From: Bacteroidota bacterium
GTDB taxonomy: Bacteria > Bacteroidota > Bacteroidia > Flavobacteriales > Weeksellaceae
Direction of reading: 5' to 3'
DNA length: 6,445 nucleotides
Assembly (NCBI GenBank): GCA_023461035.1
Contig: JAEWOD010000045.1
Location: 1 to 6,445, forward strand
In this document: piece by piece, positions 1-4,270 of the stretch
How the letters are laid out: each line of letters opens with the position of its first letter
How positions within the stretch are numbered: the first letter of the stretch is position 1
Position numbers and translations under genes: made by a program
Notes under the pieces: generated by a model
Database searches by the model: none
Seen by the model: the letters and a program-made list of their open reading frames with translations, nothing else
What the model was told of the DNA's origin: nothing

Positions 1-127
1 TGAAAACCCCTGAAATCTATCCTGCAATTCCTCGATTTTTTCACGCTCTTTAGCATTCACGATCTTTTTAGGCTCTACACCGCACTGCAAATTGAAATCC
101 CTAGTTCTAGGAGTCGTGAACAGCAAA
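1..127. repeat. Terminal overlap of a circular molecule (copy 1)
   Basis: These 127 bases are identical to 6319-6445. An exact terminal repeat of 127, a common assembler k-mer length, is the usual signature of a circular contig that was not trimmed. Joining the ends gives a 6,318-bp circle and restores an open reading frame across the junction, which supports the artefact reading over a biological direct repeat. Confidence 0.95.
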
Positions 128-417
128 TGAATAGTCCATTTGTATTTTTCAAAGACATCACGTTGAACGATGCAAGTACAAATCGGATGACCTTTCTCAA
201 GGCGATAATTCCGTTGACGTGGAGTGAGCTTTAAGTCATAGCGATCTGTCAGCTTCTCCAGTAGGTCTTCTACATTGTTAAAAATGGTTTTTGTATTGCC
301 ATCCAACCAATCTTCATATTCCTTCCAATCAATTTTGGCGTAGAAATATGCCCCATTAGCCACATGATCGGCAATTCGCTGCATTGTAAATTTTGTATGA
401 GGGCTAAATACAATCAT
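1..417 (-). CDS. Hypothetical plasmid protein, N-terminal part (residues 1-139 of 365), split by the contig junction
   Basis: Reading leftward from an ATG at 417-415 the frame stays open to base 1 and continues at 6318 down to the stop at 5640-5638, giving one 365-residue protein on the circle. An in-frame stop lies just upstream (TAA at 426-424), so 417 is the first possible ATG; a second ATG at 384 is possible. Neither has a convincing Shine-Dalgarno sequence. The N-terminus starts MIVFSPHTKFTMQR, followed by an aromatic and acidic stretch (FYAKIDWKEYEDWLD). I do not recognise the family. I looked for a relaxase HUH motif and a catalytic primase motif and found neither, so a role in mobilisation or replication is only a guess from its place on a small plasmid. 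Confidence 0.85.
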   Translation of the reverse strand, partial: MIVFSPHTKFTMQRIADHVANGAYFYAKIDWKEYEDWLDGNTKTIFNNVEDLLEKLTDRYDLKLTPRQRNYRLEKGHPICTCIVQRDVFEKYKWTIHLLFTTPRTRDFNLQCGVEPKKIVNAKEREKIEELQDRFQGFS

Positions 418-449
418 TGTTATTTATGTAATCAAGGGATTTTCACTGA

Positions 450-578
450 AAATACCCCATTTTCTTGTAAAAAACCACATTGTAATCTAGTAAAAAGAAA
501 GAAATGCTTTGAGAGGTTCTTAGGGCGAAGCCCTGCTATGCGAAGCATAGCCATAAAATCGAATTTTTCGGGGTATTT
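450..578. repeat. Inverted repeat flanking tandem GAA mini-hairpins, upstream of the 365-aa gene
   Basis: AAATACCCC at 450-458 is the exact reverse complement of GGGGTATTT at 570-578. The left arm also lies in a local dyad, 439-444 with 448-453 (loop ACT). The pair encloses the mini-hairpins at 522-551. The block lies in the non-coding 418-702 stretch just upstream of the minus-strand operon and could hold its promoter or a plasmid transfer or single-strand origin. I see no strong sigma-70 promoter for that operon in it. Confidence 0.4.
522..551. repeat. Two adjacent mini-hairpins with GAA triloops
   Basis: Bases 522-526 pair with 530-534 (5 bp) and 535-541 pair with 545-551 (7 bp); both loops are GAA closed by a C-G pair. 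The GCGAAGC core is known to fold as an unusually stable hairpin in single-stranded DNA. Two in direct succession form a structured element that could mark an origin of transfer, a single-strand origin or a mobile repeat. There is no following T-tract, so it is not a standard terminator. Confidence 0.5.
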
Positions 579-588
579 GTAAGAGGGT

Positions 589-630
589 AATAAGTAGTTC
601 CTGCAAAACAGGATAGACGGCTTATTTTTT
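589..630 (+). terminator. Stem-loop followed by a T-tract, terminator-like
   Basis: Outer arms 589-594 and 621-626 pair (6 bp), inner arms 599-603 and 609-613 pair (5 bp, loop CAAAA), and a T-run covers 625-630. The interrupted stem makes it a weaker terminator candidate than the hairpin at 703-742. No coding region reads into it on the + strand, so it may instead be part of a transfer or replication signal. Confidence 0.3.
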
Positions 631-642
631 ATGTTCTATGAT
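614..642 (+). promoter_or_regulatory. Possible sigma-70 promoter reading toward the large RNA
   Basis: TAGACG at 614-619 and TATGAT at 637-642 are separated by 17 bases; the -10 matches five of six consensus positions, the -35 four of six. It would start near 649. A transcript from here would meet the strong hairpin and T-run at 703-742 before the large RNA body, so either that hairpin belongs to the RNA or another promoter is used. Confidence 0.3.
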
Positions 643-666
643 CATTCCATCATCAATGAAGTGTGT

Positions 667-696
667 CTGACCAACGCATATTTAAAACTGACCAAC
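667..696. repeat. Direct repeat CTGACCAAC, two copies 21 bp apart
   Basis: CTGACCAAC occurs at 667-675 and 688-696. A 21-bp period places both copies on the same face of the helix, as expected of an operator or short iteron pair. GACCAAC is also complementary to GTTGGTC, which appears inside the large RNA at 938-944 and 1706-1712, so an RNA pairing role is an alternative. Confidence 0.45.
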
Positions 697-702
697 CGTG
701 TG

Positions 703-742
703 AGTTTTAGTGTGCGCAGCCACACTAAAACTTTGATTTTTT
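703..742 (+). terminator. 12-bp perfect hairpin with following T-tract
   Basis: Bases 703-714 pair perfectly with 721-732 around the loop CGCAGC, followed on the + strand by TTGATTTTTT. On the minus strand no T-run follows, so direction is +. It insulates the large RNA from upstream transcription, or it is that RNA's first hairpin if the transcript begins further upstream. The inner part of its left arm, 708-714, could alternatively pair with 1891-1897 just before the RNA's terminator. Confidence 0.6.
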
Positions 743-761
743 AAACAGCTCATAGTCAAAT
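733..761 (+). promoter_or_regulatory. Possible promoter of the large RNA
   Basis: TTGATT at 733-738 and TCAAAT at 756-761 are spaced by 17 bases, four of six matches each, which would start transcription near 768. The proposed -10 overlaps the left arm of the first RNA helix (753-760), which argues against it. It is listed because it is the only promoter-like pair I found between the upstream hairpin and the structured region. Confidence 0.2.
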
Positions 762-1070
762 TTTTAACCAACCTTTGACTACCTGACGAAGCGGACTGCT
801 GCTGAAAAGTAGCTCGGTACGCTTTGATGGGAGCTTGAGGGATGCAATGCCCTCATTCGATCCAATCCACTTTCTTAGGTCGGGGGGACTCGATCCGAAG
901 TTAGTTGGGCGACAAGGAAACGGAAGCGTGGTGACACGTTGGTCGGGAAGTAATTCCCGATCTAGGTGAAAGGCCGAAATCCTGTTTTGAAGACATGGTC
1001 AGAAATTTTATGGATGAAATTTCGTTAAGAGCCACCGTTCTATGCAGATGTACGATTTTTTTTTGCATAG
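753..1070 (+). other. Large RNA, 5' region: helices
   Basis: Helices seen: 753-760 with 774-781 (8 bp, loop containing AACCAAC); 789-793 with 820-824 enclosing 798-802 with 809-813; 836-841 with 850-855 (8-base loop); 925-930 with 935-940, loop GTGA; 943-949 with 954-960, loop GTAA; 1002-1008 with 1017-1023; 1040-1046 with 1064-1070. The two GNRA hairpins at 925-960 are only two bases apart and probably stack. The first loop (764-771, TTAACCAA) is an exact complement of 1434-1441, a possible long-range or kissing contact. Confidence 0.65.
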
Positions 1071-1083
1071 TGCGTGCTAGACA

Positions 1084-1380
1084 CGATGGATTCTGAGGTA
1101 ACAGCGATGTTATCGAGGTGTTGAGGCGAAAGCTGGATTCACCTAGGCACTTTCTTGTTAAATGCCGAAATCGTCGAGAGACGTTGCATTGAAGCTCGAA
1201 AGGTCGATTGATAGCTCAAACGTGTAAATGCGAGAGTACAACTCGCTATCTGGATTGCAAGTGCTTTACCTGCTGAGATGATGACCTGATTTTGTAACGT
1301 ATTTTTTGGAACTGCGAATACGAAAAAAAGGATGTTCAATTTTGAACTAATCAGGTGATCTAGCAAATAAGCGTACTGCA
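1084..1380 (+). other. Large RNA, central region: GNRA hairpins and a junction
   Basis: Helices seen: 1097-1103 with 1108-1114, loop GCGA; 1116-1120 with 1140-1144 enclosing 1125-1127 with 1132-1134, loop GAAA; 1172-1175 with 1180-1183, loop GAGA; 1230-1234 with 1242-1246. Then 1284-1291 pairs with 1349-1356 (8 bp) and encloses two hairpins, 1298-1303 with 1317-1322 and 1334-1338 with 1343-1347, which makes a three-way junction. GCCGAAATC occurs twice, at 973-981 and 1164-1172. Confidence 0.65.
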
Positions 1381-1419
1381 AATTAAGACTTCAAAACTAA
1401 CTTGGGAAGCACTCAGAGC

Positions 1420-1900
1420 AATTGAAACGTGAATTGGTTAAACGTGGATGTTATGAGTGTTGGAGCGATCTTGAGTAGCGCATATAAAACGGTTTTTTAA
1501 ATCGTGGAAATTGTGCCTGAAAAGGTAAGAATCATAGCTACCGTTGTCAGAAATGACTTGTTAAGGGAATCGTGATTTTGCAAAAGAGTGATGTTGGGAT
1601 GCGTAGAGGTACGCATTGAGTATGTGCTTGCAAGGTGGTAACAGCCTTACAAGTTAAAAAAAATCAAAAACGGTTAAATGGGGATTGGTCTCCCCTGCTG
1701 TTCGAGTTGGTCGCTTGAACTAAACTAAATTGATGACATACAGAGCTACAACTGTTTGGATATATTGTATTTGCAATCAATATCTTTGTAGCTATTTCTG
1801 AGTATGAGAAAACTCAGGTTCACTGTGGACTTTGTTAGCAGAGGAGTTCAGGCGTTCCAGAGTCGCTTGAATCAGGTGCAGATTTAAAAACACACTATCA
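1420..1900 (+). other. Large RNA, 3' region: helices
   Basis: Helices seen: 1489-1495 with 1499-1505; 1528-1534 with 1573-1579 enclosing 1546-1549 with 1554-1557, loop GAAA; 1599-1605 with 1610-1616, loop GAGG; 1627-1635 with 1645-1653 (one mismatch); 1680-1684 with 1691-1695; 1700-1706 with 1714-1720; 1744-1750 with 1787-1793 enclosing 1759-1767 with 1774-1784; 1798-1803 with 1812-1817. The neighbouring hairpins at 1680 and 1700 both display TTGGTC in their loops. The stretch 1818-1899 shows no helix I would defend and may pair with distant parts. Confidence 0.65.
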
Positions 1901-1938
1901 AGGACGGTGGCTTAGTCACCGTCCTTACCTTTTATTTT
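1900..1938 (+). terminator. Rho-independent terminator of the large RNA
   Basis: Bases 1900-1909 pair perfectly with 1917-1926 (10 bp, GC-rich, loop GCTTAGT), followed by a T-rich run at 1930-1938. The T-run lies on the + strand only, so it ends + transcription, and it overlaps the stop codon of the convergent methyltransferase gene at 1932-1934. The stem may also halt methyltransferase transcripts from the other side, less efficiently. Confidence 0.85.
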
Positions 1939-3110
1939 ACTAAGAGTAAGCACTCTTTAACGTCTCTATACCGAGTACCTTGTCGCCCTAATGTCATGTG
2001 TTTATGATCTATAGTTAATATTTCTATTTTAGAACTATCCCACACAGATGATGCAAGCTCCATCATAGTCTCTAGGCTAATCATTCCTGTATTACTATAA
2101 CTAAGCGCTAATTGAGAATTAGTAGTTTCAACCCGCTTAAACATATCTAAAAAGGCAGTCTCAACCTTGGTTTTAATACAAAAAGGGGATTGATGCCTAC
2201 CTTCTCTATATCGCCCTTTAACAATCACATTATTTTTTTTCTGAATCTCTGGATAGTCATATAACACCAAAGTTTCTAAAGCGTGATAGAAACGACTGTA
2301 ATGTACAAAGCAATATGGAGGATCTGCATACACTGTCCCTCCCTCAAAAACGTCTAATGCATCTTTAAAATCACATGATAAAAACTCAGAACTAAAATGG
2401 TTTACAGTTTTTAAGCTAAAACGACATAATTCTTTAAACTTTTTATCAAAAAATTTGAAAACTTCTTTTTTTCTATAAATACAAATGTCATTAAAAGAAG
2501 AGTTAGTTTTTGCATCTCTATACTGAGCATAATGACCAGTACCTTGACTGCAATAAGCCATGGCATACATTAGAGAAGATAAAAAAATCGGATAAATTGG
2601 CTCATTTTTATATTCATCCGCAACTTGTCTTAAGGCATCAATCCATAAACATTGTTCATAAGACCACCATGTACCAGAATAATTTTTTGCAAATAAATGA
2701 TAATCATATGAAAACTTTTTACTGATTAATTTTTTTTGTTTTTCTTCTAAAAAATTGAAGTCATCAATACTATTTAATTTATTGTAATCAACAAGGTATT
2801 CTTTTTTTTCATTAGTTTTTACAAGACTAAAAACCTTCTGATAAATATCAATGATAGCTGGAATATCTCGTTCTTGTAAGCTAACCAAATAGGTTTGTGA
2901 AAGAATTTTTGAATATTCCTGAATATCGTTGGAAACAAAATTAACCTGCTTCCCAATAGCTCCTGCCAATGAAGCGCTTCCTGCAAATAGGTCTAGTATT
3001 GGTCTATCTGCTTGATGGACAAAATTAATTCCATCAATTATAAAATCAATAATCTTGGTTTTAGAACCCATATATTTGATTAAACTAGGAAATGGTTGCG
3101 GGGTTAACAT
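1932..3110 (-). CDS. DNA adenine-N6 methyltransferase of a type II restriction-modification system (D12 class)
   Basis: A 392-residue protein carrying the signatures of the D12 (Dam-like, alpha) adenine methyltransferases: KYMGSK at 12-17 (motif X), DLFAGSAS at 40-47 (motif I, AdoMet binding), an acidic residue in SNDIQ at 60-64 (motif II) and the catalytic DPPY at 263-266 (motif IV), followed by YSRFYHALE. It transfers methyl from AdoMet to the N6 of adenine in its target site and so protects it from the cognate nuclease. It is longer than Dam (about 270 residues) because of a large insertion between motifs I and IV, a probable recognition domain. The start has a good ribosome site (AAGGA, 5 bases upstream) and is the first ATG after a strong promoter at 3162-3190. 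Target specificity cannot be read from the sequence. Confidence 0.92.
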   Translation of the reverse strand: MLTPQPFPSLIKYMGSKTKIIDFIIDGINFVHQADRPILDLFAGSASLAGAIGKQVNFVSNDIQEYSKILSQTYLVSLQERDIPAIIDIYQKVFSLVKTNEKKEYLVDYNKLNSIDDFNFLEEKQKKLISKKFSYDYHLFAKNYSGTWWSYEQCLWIDALRQVADEYKNEPIYPIFLSSLMYAMAYCSQGTGHYAQYRDAKTNSSFNDICIYRKKEVFKFFDKKFKELCRFSLKTVNHFSSEFLSCDFKDALDVFEGGTVYADPPYCFVHYSRFYHALETLVLYDYPEIQKKNNVIVKGRYREGRHQSPFCIKTKVETAFLDMFKRVETTNSQLALSYSNTGMISLETMMELASSVWDSSKIEILTIDHKHMTLGRQGTRYRDVKECLLLVK

Positions 3111-3125
3111 AAGAATCCTTAATTC

Positions 3126-3160
3126 AAAAAACTAAATCCCAAATTGGGATTTAGTTTTTT
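3126..3160. promoter_or_regulatory. 35-bp near-perfect palindrome between methyltransferase and regulator genes, probable operator
   Basis: Arms 3126-3142 and 3144-3160 are perfect 17-base reverse complements around one central base, 3143. It begins just downstream of the methyltransferase -10 box and contains its predicted start (about 3155); it also covers the proposed -35 of the regulator gene. A dimeric XRE regulator bound here would block both. T-runs on both sides also make it a possible two-way terminator, which could stop endonuclease read-through before the methyltransferase gene. Confidence 0.6.
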
Positions 3161-3173
3161 GATTCTATGTAAT
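3144..3173 (+). promoter_or_regulatory. Regulator gene promoter, back-to-back with the methyltransferase promoter
   Basis: TTGGGA at 3144-3149, an 18-base spacer and TGTAAT at 3168-3173 (five of six), with a start near 3180. Its -10 directly abuts that of the methyltransferase promoter, so polymerase bound at one site should exclude the other. The -35 lies inside the palindrome. Confidence 0.5.
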
Positions 3174-3190
3174 AAAGTCTTAGGTGTCAA
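3162..3190 (-). promoter_or_regulatory. Methyltransferase promoter (sigma-70)
   Basis: On the minus strand, a perfect -35 TTGACA (3190-3185), a 17-base spacer and -10 TAGAAT (3167-3162, five of six). Transcription should begin near 3155, so the messenger would open with most of the 3126-3160 palindrome as a 5' stem-loop. Confidence 0.75.
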
Positions 3191-3201
3191 ATAGGTAAAA
3201 A

Positions 3202-3444
3202 ATGGATAAACATTTAATGAAGTCTTTGTGCATTCAAGCACTAAAGCAAATGAGACTTGATGCACAGATCACTCAATCTCAACTAGCTAAAATGCTTGAA
3301 AAACCACAAAGTTTTGTTTCTAAATATGAAAATGGTGATCGATCTTTAGAAATTTCTGAAGTCTATTTAATCTGTAAAAAATTAAATAAGTCTCTATCTG
3401 ACTTTGAAGAAATTTTAGAAACTATTATCGAAGAATCTATTTAA
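3202..3444 (+). CDS. XRE-family helix-turn-helix regulator, probable controller of the restriction-modification genes
   Basis: An 80-residue all-helical protein made of little more than a lambda-Cro/C1-type helix-turn-helix domain. TQSQLAKMLEKPQSFVSKYE at 24-43 holds the two recognition helices, followed by the typical ENGDRSLEISEV and a C-terminal helical dimer region. Size and location match controller (C) proteins, which delay endonuclease synthesis until the methyltransferase has protected the DNA. The sequence (KPQSFVSKYENGDR) is closer to general XRE regulators than to the best-known C proteins, so this role is inferred from context. The ATG follows a weak ribosome site (AGG, six bases upstream). 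The orientation is unusual: it runs opposite to both partner genes, and its stop overlaps that of the endonuclease. Confidence 0.85.
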   Translation: MDKHLMKSLCIQALKQMRLDAQITQSQLAKMLEKPQSFVSKYENGDRSLEISEVYLICKKLNKSLSDFEEILETIIEESI

Positions 3445-4088
3445 CAATCTTCTTCATAAAGTCGAGTTGTAATACCAATAGCAATAACAGGACAACCACC
3501 TGACCCCTGACCAAATAATTTACTTCTCAATTTACCCATGTGTGTTGTTGAAGAACCATAAGATTCCCCTTTTCCTAGTCTTCTAAATAATCCTTGTAAT
3601 TCAGAAGACCTAGTAATAATTACTCCAACTGCAACAGCACCAAGATCAAATAAAAGCCTAAAGTTATTTAGATCCCTATCAAAAAATGGATCTTTATTAT
3701 TCCATTCAACTTCAATTGCTACTCCATTTTTAAAACAATCAATCTTATGAGTTGGAACTTCTGTAGTAATAGTATTCTTTATAATTTCTTTAGTTCTACT
3801 ACGACCATTACCTCCTACAAAAGCAACTTCTCTAAGACAAATATCAACATAAAATTCTGTCTCATCCCATTGTCTCTCATACAAAAAACTATCAAGTTGA
3901 TCTGCAACTGTAGATTTACGACCACCTGGGGCAAGAATTTCACTTTTTCTTAAAACAAAGTAATCAAGCAAAGAAACTAAATCATCCCATTCATTAGGAT
4001 AAGCATGTTTAAGTATAGAAATACCGTTTCTATACTCTTCAATTTCATAGTTTTCGCGAATAGAACGAGGAAAAAGGGAATCTGACAT
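3441..4088 (-). CDS. Type II restriction endonuclease, BglII/BstYI-like family
   Basis: About 215 residues. The signature is KID-X8-E-V-E-W followed by NNKDPFFDRDLNNFRLLF. Counting from the earlier TTG at 4097 (the numbering used here), the acidic residues fall at 120, 129 and 131. BglII uses Asp84, Glu93 and Gln95, the same D-X8-E-X-Q spacing, with Glu here in place of Gln. This, the length and the adjacent methyltransferase identify the nuclease of the pair; family members known to me cut around a GATC core, so a related target is a reasonable guess, not a reading. I choose the ATG at 4088 rather than the in-frame TTG at 4097 because it aligns with SDSLFPRS and a normal leader. The ribosome site is poor, fitting low expression of a toxic enzyme. 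Its messenger runs on across the regulator gene in antisense. Confidence 0.85.
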   Translation of the reverse strand: MSDSLFPRSIRENYEIEEYRNGISILKHAYPNEWDDLVSLLDYFVLRKSEILAPGGRKSTVADQLDSFLYERQWDETEFYVDICLREVAFVGGNGRSRTKEIIKNTITTEVPTHKIDCFKNGVAIEVEWNNKDPFFDRDLNNFRLLFDLGAVAVGVIITRSSELQGLFRRLGKGESYGSSTTHMGKLRSKLFGQGSGGCPVIAIGITTRLYEEDC

Positions 4089-4114
4089 AAGAACCAAAAA
4101 TTAAGCTTTCGCAA

Positions 4115-4120
4115 AGTATA
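4115..4120 (-). promoter_or_regulatory. Likely -10 box of the endonuclease gene
   Basis: TATACT on the minus strand (five of six) in a very AT-rich stretch, placing the start near 4108 and a leader of about 20 bases. No good -35 is visible at 16-18 bases upstream, so this promoter is probably weak. A short dyad (CTTT, three bases, AAAG) lies just after the -10. The rest of 4130-4220 holds only AT-rich spacer. Confidence 0.4.
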
Positions 4121-4212
4121 AATTTAAATAAAGATATTAAAAGTAAAATAAAAAATTAGCCTAAGTTTAAAAAGAAATTAAGAACGTGGAACACTAAATG
4201 AATTGACCATTT

Positions 4213-4239
4213 TGACAAATAAAAACCCCTAAAAAGGGG
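4213..4239 (-). terminator. Terminator of the rep transcript
   Basis: On the minus strand the stem 4239-4235 pairs with 4230-4226 (5 bp, loop TTTT), followed by a T-run (4225-4221, then ATTTG). It directly follows the origin core and equals the stem-loop found beside ColE2 origins, so it may serve both termination and origin function. Confidence 0.6.
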
Positions 4240-4270
4240 CTGTTATCTGATATAGCTTATTTGGTCTCAT
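4226..4270 (-). other. ColE2-type replication origin
   Basis: Read on the minus strand, the sequence from 4270 to 4239 begins ATGAGACCAAATAAGC, continues TATATCAGATAACAGC, and is followed by a CCCCT/AGGGG hairpin. From memory this closely matches the roughly 32-bp minimal ColE2 origin (AGACCA-GATAAGC...TATCAGATAACAGC). As in ColE2 it lies at the 3' end of rep, here overlapping the last four codons and stop. In that family Rep binds the origin and itself synthesises the short RNA primer used by DNA polymerase I. Confidence 0.85.

Larger units (their letters stand above)
753..1938 (+). ncRNA. Giant structured non-coding RNA, about 1.2 kb (GOLLD/ROOL-like in character, class unassigned)
   Basis: No credible coding sequence covers this stretch on either strand, yet it is not random. 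It is about half GC in the lines 781-840 and 901-960, against about a third or less in neighbouring genes. About twenty local helices of 5-10 bp can be drawn in order along the + strand, and at least six are capped by GNRA tetraloops (GTGA 931, GTAA 950, GCGA 1104, GAAA 1128, GAGA 1176, GAAA 1550). GNRA loops of this sense appear only if the + strand is the RNA. A strong terminator at 1900-1938 closes it in the same direction. Known giant bacterial RNAs of phages and plasmids, GOLLD and ROOL, share size, GNRA-rich folds and mobile setting. I see no group II domain V and no convincing group I core. The 5' end is uncertain: 753, about 768, or as early as about 650. Function unknown. Confidence 0.8.

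Noticed and set aside
364..582. A 72-codon open frame on the + strand with several cysteines
   Set aside because: It overlaps the N-terminal part of the 365-residue gene and the mini-hairpins, has no ribosome site, and the Cys pattern is not a known zinc motif.
629..639. XerD-like arm TTATGTTCTAT of a pdif recombination site
   Set aside because: The matching XerC arm on the other side of a 6-base spacer is missing.
1139..1381. An 80-codon open frame on the minus strand within the large RNA region
   Set aside because: It cuts across RNA helices, lacks a ribosome site and has no recognisable domain. It is a chance frame opposite the structured RNA.
753..1938. Group II or group I self-splicing intron
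   Set aside because: I found no domain V-like hairpin, no GUGYG-type 5' end, no convincing group I P3-P7 core and no split gene around it. A covariance-model search should confirm.
3103..3130. pdif-like site around TTAACATAA at the start of the methyltransferase gene
   Set aside because: Only the XerD-like half fits. The other half matches about 5 of 11 bases, and the site includes the start codon.
4089..4097. TTG at 4097 as start of the endonuclease
   Set aside because: It adds only three residues, lacks a Shine-Dalgarno sequence and is followed by an ATG at 4088, the more likely start.
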